This document shows positions 17,320 through 26,306 of a DNA stretch of 64,000 nucleotides, piece by piece. The stretch's first letter is position 1, and each line of letters starts with the position of its first letter. Source of the DNA: Shinella sp. CPCC 101442. GTDB taxonomy: Bacteria > Pseudomonadota > Alphaproteobacteria > Rhizobiales > Rhizobiaceae. The notes below the pieces were generated by a model that saw nothing but the letters and a program-made list of their open reading frames with translations, searched no databases and had not been told where the DNA came from. Position numbers and translations under genes: made by a program. The stretch spans positions 248,001 through 312,000 of the forward strand of contig NZ_JALIQS010000004.1 in assembly GCF_024704725.1 (NCBI RefSeq). The letters are read 5' to 3'.

Positions 17320-17336
17320 TTTAGAACGGTTTCAAG
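17320..17336. promoter_or_regulatory. Candidate Irr/iron-control-type inverted repeat upstream of the imelysin operon
   Basis: TTTAGAA-CGG-TTTCAAG: the left half equals the first half of the rhizobial iron control element as I recall it (TTTAGAA-N3-TTCTAAA), and the right half matches at 4 of 7 positions. It lies about 150 bp before the first imelysin ATG in an otherwise gene-free, AT-richer gap. The match is partial, so regulation by Irr is a hypothesis. Confidence 0.4.
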
Positions 17337-17367
17337 GTATTTCTTGTGTTTGACAGAAGACAAGGCA

Positions 17368-18654
17368 TCACGCCTTGCGGCCCATCGCGCAGAAGAAGAA
17401 GCCGTCGGTATCGGTCGAGGCCGGCGTCAGCGTCATGGTCTTGCCGTCGCGTGAGCGTGGCTGCGGCTTGCCGCCGAAAAGGGTCTGCCAGGTATCCGAT
17501 GCCGAGAGGATCTCGAATTCCGGATTGGCCTCGCAAAAGCCATGGACCTGCTCCTCGTTTTCCTGCGGCAGGATCGAACAGGTGACATAGAGCAGGAAGC
17601 CGCCGGGCCGCACGAAGACGCTGGCATTGGCAAGCGCTTCCTGCTGCTGGGTGATGCGTTCTTCCAGGTTCTTTTCGGTGAGACGCCACTTGGTGTCCGG
17701 GCGACGGCGCCAGGTGCCGGTGCCGGTGCAGGGCGCATCGACCAGCACCCGGTCGAAACGGGCCGTCATCGGGGCAAGGCTCGAAAGCGTCTCATGGACC
17801 TGCACATTGCGGGTTCCGGCGCGCTTCAGGCGCTCAATGATCGGGGCGAGGCGCTTGCGGTCGGTGTCGTAGGCATGCACCTGGCCCCGATTGTTCATCG
17901 CGGCCGCCATGGCGAGCGTCTTGCCGCCACCGCCCGCGCAGAAATCGAGCACCTGCTCACCCTCCTGCGGGAAGACGAGATCGGCAACGATCTGCGATCC
18001 CTCGTCCTGTACCTCGAACCAGCCCTTCTGGAAGGCAAGGTCGGCGGTGACGTTGGGCAGGCGGGAAGGGCCTTCGCCGGCGGGAATGCGGATGCCCTGG
18101 CGGGCGATCGTGGAGGCGACGGCGCCGTTGCGCTCCAGCGCTTTCAGCACCTTGTCCCGACCTGCCTTGAGCGTGTTGGCGCGCAGATCCAGCGTTGGCC
18201 GGCCGGCGAGCGCCTTGGCTTCCGCCAGCCAGTCCTCGGAAAAATTCGCCTCGAAGGCAGGCTGGATCCATTCGGGAATGTCGCCCTGCACATGCGGGGC
18301 TGCGTCTTCGAGATTGCGGGCGCGGAAGGCGGTAAGTTTGTCTTCGGTCAGGGCATCCGGCGCAAAGCGGTCGCCGTCGAATTCGGCGTTCAGCGCCGCG
18401 GGCTCGAGGCCCCACTGGCGCAGCAGCACGGCGTAGCCGAGAGCGGTCGGACTGTCGTCGTCCATGAGATAGGCGTGCGACAGTTTCATGCGCAGCGCGT
18501 CATAGACGATATTGCCGATCGCGGCGCGGTCGCCGGAGCCGGCGAACCGATGGGACAGGCCCCAGTCCTTGAGCGCATCGGCGACCGGGCGCCGCCGCGT
18601 CTCGATATCCGAGAGAACCTCGATGGCTCCCGCGAGCCGCCCACCCAATCGCAT
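17368..18654 (-). CDS. RsmB/NOP2-family RNA (cytosine-5)-methyltransferase
   Basis: A 428-residue SAM-dependent enzyme. It has an N-terminal NusB-like helical region (about 1-130), SAM-binding VLDFCAGGGGKTLAMA (motif I, about 235-250), the DAPCTGTGTWRRRPD motif IV with one catalytic Cys, and the TCSILPQENEEQ motif VI with the second Cys. It should make m5C in rRNA or tRNA. The target base is not decided by sequence: E. coli RsmB modifies 16S C967, but rhizobia carry several paralogues. Confidence 0.92.
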   Translation of the reverse strand: MRLGGRLAGAIEVLSDIETRRRPVADALKDWGLSHRFAGSGDRAAIGNIVYDALRMKLSHAYLMDDDSPTALGYAVLLRQWGLEPAALNAEFDGDRFAPDALTEDKLTAFRARNLEDAAPHVQGDIPEWIQPAFEANFSEDWLAEAKALAGRPTLDLRANTLKAGRDKVLKALERNGAVASTIARQGIRIPAGEGPSRLPNVTADLAFQKGWFEVQDEGSQIVADLVFPQEGEQVLDFCAGGGGKTLAMAAAMNNRGQVHAYDTDRKRLAPIIERLKRAGTRNVQVHETLSSLAPMTARFDRVLVDAPCTGTGTWRRRPDTKWRLTEKNLEERITQQQEALANASVFVRPGGFLLYVTCSILPQENEEQVHGFCEANPEFEILSASDTWQTLFGGKPQPRSRDGKTMTLTPASTDTDGFFFCAMGRKA

Positions 18655-18731
18655 CCGTTTACTCCGTTTTGCGTCGTGGTAGCGGCGGAATGCGCCGAGA
18701 GCAAGCCGGCGCCGTCAGAATAGCGGCTGGA

Positions 18732-19094
18732 TCAGCCGATGACCTCGTAACAGATCTTGGCGTGGCCGGAGCGGATCATGCCGATGTTGGAGGCGGCAGC
18801 CTTGGAGAGATCGAGCACGCGGCCGCGGATGAACGGGCCGCGATCGTTGACGCGAACGACGACGCTCTTGCCGTTGTTGGCATTGGTGACCTTCAGCTTG
18901 GTGCCGAAGCGCAGGCTGCGATGGGCGGCCGTCATGAGGTTGGGGTTCATGCGCTCGCCGGATGCGGTGCGCGAATGCAGCGCATACCAGGAGGCGCGGC
19001 CACAGCCGGCGGCCTGGGCATCGGAGAAGGCAACGAAAGACGAGGAGGCGACGACGAGAGACGTCAGAGCGAGGCTGGAGAGCTTGGACAGCAT
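18732..19094 (-). CDS. RlpA-like double-psi beta-barrel exported protein
   Basis: This 120-residue protein has a Sec signal ending near AQA (about residue 28), then a single RlpA/DPBB domain: [18 protein letters not shown] at the start, [18 protein letters not shown], and [21 protein letters not shown] with the key Asp residues. RlpA proteins cleave denuded peptidoglycan glycan strands at septa. This copy lacks a lipobox and SPOR domain, so it may be a soluble periplasmic version. AAGGG stands upstream of the chosen ATG. Confidence 0.88.
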   Translation of the reverse strand: MLSKLSSLALTSLVVASSSFVAFSDAQAAGCGRASWYALHSRTASGERMNPNLMTAAHRSLRFGTKLKVTNANNGKSVVVRVNDRGPFIRGRVLDLSKAAASNIGMIRSGHAKICYEVIG

Positions 19095-19457
19095 GTATCG
19101 TGTGACCCTTGCGGCGAGTTGCGGAAATCCCCTGTGATTGATCGCCCTATGAGGAAGCAAAAGTGGCAGAAACGTGCCTCAACCGGCCACACTTGCTGTC
19201 GAAGTGCTGCCGGATATACAGTCCATCGCCCGCGATGGATTTTTAATCTTCGTTAACAAGGCGGGAAAGAGTCTTACGAATCAGTCACTAAACTCATTCG
19301 ACTTGTCGCGTGGAATGGTCTTGCAACATTTCCGCAAATTTTCGGAAAAAACTTTCAACATTAGCTGTTGCTGCGCATGAATTCGGCGGCAAAAATGGGG
19401 CAGATAAATTTATGGTTGTGCGAAATCGCAAAAGCCATCCCCGCCGGCCGCACCCCG
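19095..19457. other. 363-bp gene-free leader upstream of the RlpA-like gene
   Basis: No convincing reading frame. The stretch is AT-richer than its surroundings and holds an inverted repeat TTTCCG (19329-19334) / CGGAAA (19343-19348) with no T-run. A TTAA-N6-TTAA pair at 19243-19256 has the wrong spacing for CtrA. It must contain the promoter of the RlpA-like gene, not identifiable by eye. Confidence 0.5.
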
Positions 19458-20333
19458 CTAACCCCGCCAGCGCCCGGAAGCCTTGAGTTCGGCGAGCGAT
19501 TGACGGTAGTTCGGGAAGCGGAATTCGAAGCCGGCAGCATGCAGCTTGGCGTTCGAGACGCGCTTGTTCTCTCCATAGAAAGACCGTGCCATGGGAGAAA
19601 GTTCCGCCGTTTCGAAAGCAATGTCGGGTGGGCTGGGCAGCCCCATCAGGCGGGCCGCCTCGGCCACCACGTCCTGCGGCGGGCCCGGTTCGTCGTCGGT
19701 GATGTTCCAGATCCCGCCAAGCTGCTTCCGTGAAAGGAAGAGCGCAGAGCCGCCGATGTCCTCGACGCGGATGCGGTTGAACACCTGATCCTTCTTGATG
19801 AGGCGGCGGGCGGTGCCGTCTTCCATGTTGCGCAAGGCATTGCGGCCCGGCCCATAAATGCCGGCAAGGCGCAGCACGGCGACGGGAATGTCGGAGGCCG
19901 CGCCGAAAGCCAGCCAATGGTTCTCGGCCTCCACGCGCTCGACCGAGCGGGCAGAAACCGGGTTCAGCGCCGTCTCCTCGTCGACCCAGGCGCCCTTGTG
20001 GTCGCCATAGACGCCGACGGTCGAGAGATAGCCGGCCCATTCGAGCTTCGGCATCAGGGAGGAAACGGCCGGGCCGCCGGGGCGAAACAGCGGATCGCCA
20101 TCCTTGCCGGGCGCGATCGACTGTACCAGATGCGTGGCCTGCGCCATGTCGGCAGCAAGTTCCCCGGAAATAGCGTTGCCGTCATAGACGATGGGTGTGA
20201 TGCCGAGCGCATGGAGGGCATCGGCCTTTTCCGCGGAGCGCGTTGTGCCGGAGACGGTAAAGCCCGCTTCCTTGAAGGTTTCGCCGATGGCCTTGCCGGA
20301 GAAACCGGCGCCGAGGATCAGGAGGTGGGTCAT
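19458..20333 (-). CDS. SDR/NAD(P)-dependent epimerase-like protein (YeeZ type)
   Basis: This 291-residue Rossmann protein opens with [14 protein letters not shown] (nucleotide loop at about 8-15) and [11 protein letters not shown] after beta-2, in the extended SDR manner. A YxxxK-type active site is not clear: [11 protein letters not shown] supplies a Tyr without the canonical Lys, as in YeeZ-like atypical SDRs. Substrate is unknown. The start overlaps the stop of queG by 4 bp (ATGA), giving a likely queG-SDR-coupled operon. Confidence 0.85.
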   Translation of the reverse strand: MTHLLILGAGFSGKAIGETFKEAGFTVSGTTRSAEKADALHALGITPIVYDGNAISGELAADMAQATHLVQSIAPGKDGDPLFRPGGPAVSSLMPKLEWAGYLSTVGVYGDHKGAWVDEETALNPVSARSVERVEAENHWLAFGAASDIPVAVLRLAGIYGPGRNALRNMEDGTARRLIKKDQVFNRIRVEDIGGSALFLSRKQLGGIWNITDDEPGPPQDVVAEAARLMGLPSPPDIAFETAELSPMARSFYGENKRVSNAKLHAAGFEFRFPNYRQSLAELKASGRWRG

Positions 20334-21475
20334 CGTCCGTCTGCCTTCGCTCTCTTATATTCCGCGCGCACGTCCTCGTCCGCGTCATCCGCTCTTCCTG
20401 CCGCAAAATGCGCGAATTCGGAAGCATCCATCAGCCGGGAAAGCGCCCATGCGGCCATGCCACGCACCACCGGCGCCGCATCGTCGGCGAGGGTGGTGCA
20501 TTGTCCAATCAGGCTGCGGTCCCCGGAATTGCCGGCGGCGATTAGCACGTTGCGCACGAAGCGGTCGCGGCCGATACGCTTGACCGGCGAACCGGAGAAA
20601 TGGGTGCGGAAGCCGGGATCGTCGAGGGTCAGCAGATCGGACAGAGCCGGAGCCTTCAGCTCGTCGCGGGCGACGAGCTTCATTTCCGATGCACTGGCGG
20701 CGAACTTGTTCCAGGGACAGGCGGCCAGGCAATCGTCGCAGCCATAGATGCGGTTGCCGATCTTTTCGCGGATATCGGGGTCGATCGGCCCCTTGTGCTC
20801 GATGGTCAGGTAGGAAATGCAGCGACGCGCATCGAGCTTGTAGGGTGCCGGAAAGGCATCCGTCGGACAGGCGTCGAGGCAGGCGCGGCAGGAGCCGCAA
20901 TGATCGCGCTCCGGCTCGTCTCTATAAAGGTCGGCGGTGGTGAAGAGGCTGCCGAGGAAGAGCCAGGAGCCGTGCGTGCGGCTGACGAGGTTCGTATGTT
21001 TGCCCTGCCAGCCGAGGCCGGCGGCGGCGGCAAGCGGCTTTTCCATGACGGGCGCGGTGTCGACGAAAACCTTGACATCCGCCCCGCCGCGCGCGGCAAA
21101 GCGGGTCGCGACTTCCTTCAGCCGGCCCTTGATGATGTCGTGATAGTCACGGTTCTGTGCATAGACGGAGATCGCCGCGCGCTCCGGCATGTCGAGGACG
21201 GCACGCGGGTCGTGCTCCGGGCCGTAGTTCATCGCAAAGACGACGATGGAGCGGACCTCGCTCCACAGCACCCGCGGATCGGCCCGGCGTGCCTGCGTCT
21301 CGGCCATCCAGTCCATCGTGCCGTGGTAGCCTGCGGAAAGAAAATCGGCGAGCCGGGCCGGTGCCTGCGGAATCGAGTCGGGGCCGGTGATGCGACAAAG
21401 ATCAAAACCCTTGTCGGCTGCCTCCGCCTTGATGAAATCGGTCAGGCGGCGGCGGATCTTTTCGTCGCCCGGCAT
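20330..21475 (-). CDS. queG: Epoxyqueuosine reductase
   Basis: This 381-residue cobalamin-dependent iron-sulfur enzyme performs the last step of queuosine synthesis on tRNA. Two [4Fe-4S] clusters are supplied by [16 protein letters not shown] and [14 protein letters not shown]. The N-terminal reductive-dehalogenase-like domain includes HGTMDWM and the VFAMNYGP region. The C-terminal HEAT-like tail follows. I chose MPGDEKIRR at 21475 (AGGA upstream); an earlier ATG at 21505 would overlap the preceding GST gene. The GST gene ends 10 bp before this start on the same strand. Confidence 0.95.
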   Translation of the reverse strand: MPGDEKIRRRLTDFIKAEAADKGFDLCRITGPDSIPQAPARLADFLSAGYHGTMDWMAETQARRADPRVLWSEVRSIVVFAMNYGPEHDPRAVLDMPERAAISVYAQNRDYHDIIKGRLKEVATRFAARGGADVKVFVDTAPVMEKPLAAAAGLGWQGKHTNLVSRTHGSWLFLGSLFTTADLYRDEPERDHCGSCRACLDACPTDAFPAPYKLDARRCISYLTIEHKGPIDPDIREKIGNRIYGCDDCLAACPWNKFAASASEMKLVARDELKAPALSDLLTLDDPGFRTHFSGSPVKRIGRDRFVRNVLIAAGNSGDRSLIGQCTTLADDAAPVVRGMAAWALSRLMDASEFAHFAAGRADDADEDVRAEYKRAKADGR

Positions 21476-21485
21476 GGTCGCATCC

Positions 21486-22178
21486 TCAGAAGTCGAGGTC
21501 CGCATAGTGTGAAACGGGCGTGACGCCGCGCACGCGCTCGGCCAGCAGCGGGCGGAAGGAGGGGCGGGACTTCAGCCGCTGATACCAGTCCTTGGCCTGC
21601 GGCGCGTCCGCCCAGTTGATCTCGCCCATGTAATCGAGCACCGAAAGACAGGCCGCCGCGGCAAGGTCGGCATAGGAGAGCCGATCGCCGGCAAGATAGG
21701 TGCGCGAACCGGCAAGCCAGGAAAGATACTTCATGTGCTGGCGGATGTTGGCGCGGGAATTGCGCAGGATCTTGCTATCCGGCGGGCCGCCGCCCTGGTC
21801 GGACGTCATCTGTAGTTTGAAGATACGCTCGCGCACCAGTGGCCGCGTCACATCCTGCTCCATCTTCTGCAGGAACCATTCGGTCAGGCGGCGGATCTCG
21901 GCGCGCTGGAAAGGGTCTTCCGCCAGCAAGCGGCGGTCACGCTTCAGCACACCATGCGTCTCGTCGAGATATTCCGAGATGATGCTGGCGCCACAGAGCG
22001 CACGCATGCTGTCATCGACATAGACCGGCAGCGTTCCAGCCGGGTTCAGCGCCAGGAAATCGCGCCGGTTCTCCCAGGGCTGCTCCTCCGCAAGCTCCGT
22101 CTGGAAGCCGTATTCCGACAGGATGAGCCGGACGAAGCGGGAGGCTGCGGACATCGGATGGTGGTAAAGTGTGGGCAT
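21486..22178 (-). CDS. Glutathione S-transferase family protein
   Basis: A 230-residue protein with a thioredoxin-fold N-domain ([29 protein letters not shown] with the cis-Pro for glutathione binding) and an all-helical C-domain with the [19 protein letters not shown]-capping motif. The N-terminal active-site region reads HHPMSAASR, so Ser rather than Tyr or Cys may activate glutathione. Substrate cannot be assigned. It leads the GST-queG-SDR run. Confidence 0.92.
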   Translation of the reverse strand: MPTLYHHPMSAASRFVRLILSEYGFQTELAEEQPWENRRDFLALNPAGTLPVYVDDSMRALCGASIISEYLDETHGVLKRDRRLLAEDPFQRAEIRRLTEWFLQKMEQDVTRPLVRERIFKLQMTSDQGGGPPDSKILRNSRANIRQHMKYLSWLAGSRTYLAGDRLSYADLAAAACLSVLDYMGEINWADAPQAKDWYQRLKSRPSFRPLLAERVRGVTPVSHYADLDF

Positions 22179-22366
22179 TCGGGCTGCTTTACTGGTCTTG
22201 CGGAAAGGAGCTTTGCCGGGCCTGCCGCTTCATGCGGAACGGATTTGGTCGCGGCTGATTTGACGAACCTATAGAAATTTGGTGGTACAAACACAAGCGA
22301 ATCGGGCTTTTTGCCGTATGCACGGTTCGTTTCATGCCTTCCTTTCCCTTTTCCCAAGGAACATTC

Positions 22367-23173
22367 ATGGCAGACCAGTCCATCGTCAGCGCCCTCATTC
22401 TCGGTCTTATCGAGGGCCTGACAGAATTCATCCCGGTGTCTTCCACCGGTCATATCCTGCTCGCCGGGCACTTTCTCGGCTTCAAATCCCCGGGCAACAG
22501 CTTTGCCGTCCTGATCCAGCTCGGCGCGATCCTGGCGATCCTCTCCGTCTATGCCGCAAAGCTGCTGCGCATCGCCTTTGCGCTGCCATCCAGCCCCGAA
22601 GCGCGACGTTTCGTGATCAGCGTGCTCATCGCCTTCCTGCCGGCCGCCGTTATCGGCGCTCTGGCGCATGATTTCATCAAGACGGTGCTGTTCGAAACGC
22701 CCATGCTGATCTGCATCGTGCTCATCATAGGGGGTGTCATCCTCTATGTCATCGACCGCCTGCCGCTGACGCCGCGTTACACAGATGCGATGAAATACCC
22801 GCCGTCGCTCGCCTTCAAGATCGGCCTTTGCCAGTGCCTCGCCATGATCCCCGGCACCTCGCGGTCCGGCGCGACGATCGCCGGCGCACTTCTGATGGGC
22901 ACGGACAAACGCTCGGCGGCGGAGTTCTCGTTCTTCCTGGCGATGCCCACCATGGTCGGGGCCTTCACGCTCGACCTCTACAAGAATCGCGATGCGCTTT
23001 CTTCCGACGACCTCTTGGTCATCGGCGTCGGCTTCATCGCGGCCTTCGTGGCGGGCCTCTTCGTCGTGCGCTCGCTGCTCGACTTCGTGTCGCGCCGCGG
23101 CTTCACGCTGTTCGCCATCTGGCGCATCATCGTGGGCACGCTGGGCCTGATCGCCCTTCTGATCTGGGGTTGA
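22367..23173 (+). CDS. uppP: Undecaprenyl-diphosphate phosphatase
   Basis: This 268-residue inner-membrane enzyme recycles C55-PP to C55-P for peptidoglycan synthesis and confers bacitracin resistance. It has eight or so membrane segments and both catalytic motifs: E16-x3-E20 followed by FIPVSSTGH, and [10 protein letters not shown] in the second half. AAGGA sits 6 bp before the ATG at 22367. It is followed by a short UUCG-type hairpin. Confidence 0.97.
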   Translation: MADQSIVSALILGLIEGLTEFIPVSSTGHILLAGHFLGFKSPGNSFAVLIQLGAILAILSVYAAKLLRIAFALPSSPEARRFVISVLIAFLPAAVIGALAHDFIKTVLFETPMLICIVLIIGGVILYVIDRLPLTPRYTDAMKYPPSLAFKIGLCQCLAMIPGTSRSGATIAGALLMGTDKRSAAEFSFFLAMPTMVGAFTLDLYKNRDALSSDDLLVIGVGFIAAFVAGLFVVRSLLDFVSRRGFTLFAIWRIIVGTLGLIALLIWG

Positions 23174-23175
23174 AA

Positions 23176-23193
23176 GACCGGCTTCGGCCGGTC
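23176..23193. terminator. C(UUCG)G tetraloop hairpin after uppP
   Basis: A 7-bp perfect stem GACCGGC (23176-23182) / GCCGGTC (23187-23193) closes a UUCG loop, 3 bp after the uppP stop and 20 bp from the convergent small gene. No T-run follows, so it may be a processing or stability hairpin instead of an intrinsic terminator. Confidence 0.55.
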
Positions 23194-23212
23194 GTTCCAG
23201 ACGGGCCGAAGC

Positions 23213-23362
23213 TTACTTGACCGAAGCGGTCGTGCAAGGATCGACGCCGTAAGCCGGCGAGCAGCCGTGCTTGCTGGCGGACACCGTCGAGGGCGCGGCA
23301 AAGGATCCGGCCACGATGATCAGAGCCGAAAATCCGAAGAAGATTGCAATTGCCTTGCCCAT
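23213..23362 (-). CDS. Small exported protein, unknown function
   Basis: This 49-residue product starts MGKAIAIFFGFSALIIVAGSF. The hydrophobic segment (about 4-22) is a probable signal or anchor, and the remaining 27 residues include two Cys (KHGCSPAYGVDPCTTASVK). No family is recognised. Codon use matches the surrounding genes. GAGAGG lies somewhat far (about 12 bp) upstream of the ATG; a longer in-frame start exists but would place extra residues before the signal. Expression is uncertain. Confidence 0.55.
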   Translation of the reverse strand: MGKAIAIFFGFSALIIVAGSFAAPSTVSASKHGCSPAYGVDPCTTASVK

Positions 23363-23550
23363 GGGCGGATAAGCCTCTCGAAGTCCTGAAAAACGCCGCT
23401 CTCTGCCTCTCCAGCAAGACGCGACGGGGGCGGTGTTTATTCGCTGGCCCGGAGACAATCAATATCGCGACATGTTGAATCGCACGTAAATGCCGCAACG
23501 GATTTTTTAACCGCTGCATAAGTGCAACAGCTGCCTCAAAGCGCTTTCAG

Positions 23551-23594
23551 AAAACGAAACGGCCGCCGCAGGAAAAACCCTGCGGCGGCCGTTT
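23551..23594 (-). terminator. Strong Rho-independent terminator of the NDUFA9-like gene
   Basis: Perfect 16-bp stem AAACGGCCGCCGCAGG (23557-23572) / complement at 23579-23594 with a 6-base loop. It sits 18 bp beyond the stop of the minus-strand gene and is followed on that strand by CGTTTTC. Confidence 0.85.
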
Positions 23595-23611
23595 CCGTAT
23601 CCGGAAATGGC

Positions 23612-24592
23612 TCAGGCCGTCTTGTCGATCCGCGTGAACTGGCCCTGCTGGCGGTAGCGCACGAGGTAGCTCGGCAGGATCGCTTCGGCGAGGATCGGCT
23701 CGATGCCGATGGCTTCGAGCGTGCGGCCTTCAGCCTTGGCGGCGTCGGAGACCACGTTGTCAGAGCGCAGCAGCGTGACCTGGTCGGAGGTCAGCGGCGG
23801 CGCGACGAAGGGCACGAGCGAGGCGATGGAGCCGATCAGCGAGGCGATGCCGAAGGGCAGCGAGACGAGCGGCTTCTTGCGATCGACCACGCGCAGCATC
23901 AGCTCGAGACACTGGCGGAAGGTCAGAACTTCCGGGCCGCCGAGTTCGTAGGTCCGGCCGCGTTCGATCGTACCGTCCACCGAACGCGCGACAGCTTCCG
24001 CGACGTCGGCGACATAGACCGGCTGGAATTTCGTGTGGCCGCCGCCGATCAGCGGCAGGGCGGGCGCATAGCGCGCCATGGTGGCGAACTTGTTGAAGAA
24101 GCCGTCTTCCGGCCCGAACACGATGGAGGGGCGCAGGATGACGGCATCCGGCACGGTGCGCCGCACTGCGGCCTCGCCGTGCGCCTTGGTGCGGGCGTAG
24201 CTGGAGCCGGAATTTTCATCCGCACCGATGGCGGAGATGTGGGTGAGCTTCGCACCGACGGCGCGGGCTGCCTCGGCCACCGCACGGGCGCCAAAATCCT
24301 GCACGGCGTCGAAGGTATTGCGGCCGCTCTCGAAGAGCACGCCGACACAGTTGATGACGTGATCGGAGCCCTCGACGGCGCGGTCGACCGACTGGCGGTA
24401 GCGCAGGTTCGCCTGGACGAAGGAGATCTGGCCGACGCCGCCGATCGGCTGCAGGAAGCCGGCGAGGTCGGGACGGCGCACGGCGACGCGGATGCGGTAG
24501 CCGCGGCGCGCCAGCGCGCGCACCACATGACGCCCGACGAAGCCCGAGCCGCCGAAGACGGTGACGAGCGGCGGAAGGTTAGACAAGGTCAT
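23612..24592 (-). CDS. Complex I NDUFA9-like NAD(P)-binding protein
   Basis: A 326-residue atypical extended SDR. The NAD(P) loop is VTVFGGSGFVGRHVVRAL (about 10-27), and RVAVRRP follows after beta-2. The family is the bacterial counterpart of the NDUFA9 accessory subunit of respiratory complex I, though no nuo genes are close by. The ATG at 24592 is preceded by AGGAG. An inverted repeat GTAGG/CCTAC lies 27-41 bp upstream. Confidence 0.88.
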   Translation of the reverse strand: MTLSNLPPLVTVFGGSGFVGRHVVRALARRGYRIRVAVRRPDLAGFLQPIGGVGQISFVQANLRYRQSVDRAVEGSDHVINCVGVLFESGRNTFDAVQDFGARAVAEAARAVGAKLTHISAIGADENSGSSYARTKAHGEAAVRRTVPDAVILRPSIVFGPEDGFFNKFATMARYAPALPLIGGGHTKFQPVYVADVAEAVARSVDGTIERGRTYELGGPEVLTFRQCLELMLRVVDRKKPLVSLPFGIASLIGSIASLVPFVAPPLTSDQVTLLRSDNVVSDAAKAEGRTLEAIGIEPILAEAILPSYLVRYRQQGQFTRIDKTA

Positions 24593-24710
24593 GAGGCTGC
24601 TCCTGAAGAACATTATAGGTAGGTAGCGCCTACATAGCCCAAACAACCGGCAAGGTGAAGCGCGGCGAAGCGTCTCTTTTACCGGTTTTGCAAGCCTTCA
24701 GCGCGCGGGT

Positions 24711-24998
24711 TCAGAGCCCTTCGACGACCACCATTTCCGCGTCCGCCACTTCCTGGCGAATGGCGGCGGCGATCTGGTATTCCGGCGAGTTGTAACAGTC
24801 GACTGCGGCCTGCAGCGAGGGAAACTCGATGATCACGTTGCGGGCGCGCACGCGGCCTTCCAGCTGCGTATATTCGCCACCGCGGGCGACGAAATTCGCG
24901 CCGTATTTCTCGAAGGCCGGCCTGGCGGCGGCGACATAGTCCTTGTAACGCTCGGGGTCACGCACATCGACCTGTGCAATCCAGTAGCCCTTGGGCAT
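24711..24998 (-). CDS. DUF1330 family protein
   Basis: This 95-residue ferredoxin-like (dimeric alpha-beta barrel) protein has PKGYWIAQVDVRDPERYKDY at the start, then RGGEYTQLEGR and RNVIIEFPSLQAAVDCYNSPEY, the DUF1330 signatures. The biochemical role is not established. It is 16 bp after the downstream end of pyrF's neighbour on the same strand, which makes a loose minus-strand cluster pmtA-phosphatase-pyrF but reading order places this gene upstream of pyrF's stop region only by position, not obviously as part of one operon: its stop is 118 bp before the NDUFA9-like start. Confidence 0.9.
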   Translation of the reverse strand: MPKGYWIAQVDVRDPERYKDYVAAARPAFEKYGANFVARGGEYTQLEGRVRARNVIIEFPSLQAAVDCYNSPEYQIAAAIRQEVADAEMVVVEGL

Positions 24999-25014
24999 GT
25001 CTCTCTCCCTCTGA

Positions 25015-25713
25015 TTATGCGGTGAGCGCGCCGTCCATCTCGGCGAGGATCGCCTTGGCGGCGGCGAGCGGGTCGTCGGCCTTGACGATGGGGCGGGCGA
25101 CGACGAGGTGGCTCGAGCCGGCCTTCAGCGCATCGGCCGGGGTCATGACGCGCTTCTGGTCGCCAAGCTCCGCGCCGGCCGGCCGGATGCCGGGGGTGAC
25201 GATCGCCATATCGGGGCCGACGATTTTCCGCACGGCCTTGGCTTCCTCGGCGGAACAGACGACGCCGCCCATGCCGGCGATGCGCGCCTGTTCGGCGCGG
25301 CGCAGCACCAGCGTGTGCGGGTCATATTCGTAGCCGGCGTCGATGACGTCCTTGGCATCCATGGAGGTGAGCACGGTCACGCCGAGCAGACAGAGGTCGG
25401 ACCCCTTGGCGGCGCTGACGGCGGCGGCCATCGCCTTCGGATAGGCGTGCAGGGTCAGCATCGACATGCCCATCTTGACGATGTTTTCCACGCCCTTCGC
25501 CACCGTGTTGTCGATGTCGAGCAGCTTCATGTCGAGAAAGACCTTCTTGCCGTCCTTGGCGAGATCGCGGGCGAATTCCAGGCCGCCGGCAAAGACCAAC
25601 TGGTAGCCGATCTTGTAGAAGAGGGCGGTGCTGCCGAGTGTCCGGACCACCTTTTCCGCCTCCGCGATGGTCGGTACATCGAGGCCAACGATCAGGCGGT
25701 CGCGCGCGGACAT
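25015..25713 (-). CDS. pyrF: Orotidine-5'-phosphate decarboxylase
   Basis: This 232-residue TIM barrel makes UMP from OMP in pyrimidine synthesis. The catalytic D-x-K-x-x-D tetrad region is D61-K63-D66 ([12 protein letters not shown]). The phosphate-binding TPGIRP and VVARPI loops are present. Homology begins at [14 protein letters not shown]; a longer in-frame start lies in the upstream gene. Only 2 bp separate it from the preceding histidine phosphatase-like gene, so the two are co-transcribed. The DUF1330 gene follows 16 bp downstream. Confidence 0.97.
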   Translation of the reverse strand: MSARDRLIVGLDVPTIAEAEKVVRTLGSTALFYKIGYQLVFAGGLEFARDLAKDGKKVFLDMKLLDIDNTVAKGVENIVKMGMSMLTLHAYPKAMAAAVSAAKGSDLCLLGVTVLTSMDAKDVIDAGYEYDPHTLVLRRAEQARIAGMGGVVCSAEEAKAVRKIVGPDMAIVTPGIRPAGAELGDQKRVMTPADALKAGSSHLVVARPIVKADDPLAAAKAILAEMDGALTA

Positions 25714-25715
25714 GG

Positions 25716-26297
25716 TCAAAACCCTTTCCAAGATTCCATTGGCGTCCAGTCGCATGTGACAGCGCGGTCCGCAAGCCGGAATGCAAAAAGATTGCCGCCA
25801 CCGGCCGGCTGGTCGCCGTCGCGGGCAATCGGTTTTCCCATGAGATGACACTTCAGCAGCGTACCGACGCCGCCGTGACCGATGAAGGCGATGGGACGTC
25901 CGGGATCATGGCCGGCCAGCACGCCCGCGACAGCGGCAACGATGCGCGCCTGCGCATCCACCGCGCGCTCCCAGCCTTTGAAGCTTTCCTCAGGATGCGC
26001 GAAAAACCAGTTGGCGGCATCCTCGAAGGCATCGGGCGGTAGGAAGCCGGTGGCGGAACGGTCGTTCTCGCCCATGGCATGGTCGGTCTCGACCGGAAGC
26101 CGCCCGGCGGACAGGATTTGCGCCGTCTCGATCGCCTTGCGTTCGGTGCTTGCGGCGAAGCGGCTGATTTCTTTCGCCCAGTTCGAGGATGCGGCAAGCT
26201 CTGCCCGTTCGCGGCCGCGGTCTGAAAGACCCCAGTCGGGCACCGGCACGGCCGGGTCGATCCGGACCTGCGGATGCGTGATGTAGAGGGCATACAT
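25716..26297 (-). CDS. Histidine phosphatase-superfamily protein with altered RHG motif
   Basis: A 193-residue phosphoglycerate-mutase-like fold. The usual catalytic RHG is replaced by ITHPQV: the His is kept but the first Arg is Thr and the Gly is Pro. Other elements remain: [10 protein letters not shown] after beta-1, [13 protein letters not shown] with the second Arg, and [11 protein letters not shown] with the second His. Activity could be weak or shifted. It sits between pmtA (9-bp gap) and pyrF (2-bp gap) on one strand. Confidence 0.82.
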   Translation of the reverse strand: MYALYITHPQVRIDPAVPVPDWGLSDRGRERAELAASSNWAKEISRFAASTERKAIETAQILSAGRLPVETDHAMGENDRSATGFLPPDAFEDAANWFFAHPEESFKGWERAVDAQARIVAAVAGVLAGHDPGRPIAFIGHGGVGTLLKCHLMGKPIARDGDQPAGGGNLFAFRLADRAVTCDWTPMESWKGF

Positions 26298-26306
26298 GGC
26301 CGCACC

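Noticed and set aside
19243-19256. TTAA-N6-TTAA as a CtrA site upstream of the RlpA-like gene
   Set aside because: CtrA needs TTAA-N7-TTAA; the spacing here is 6.
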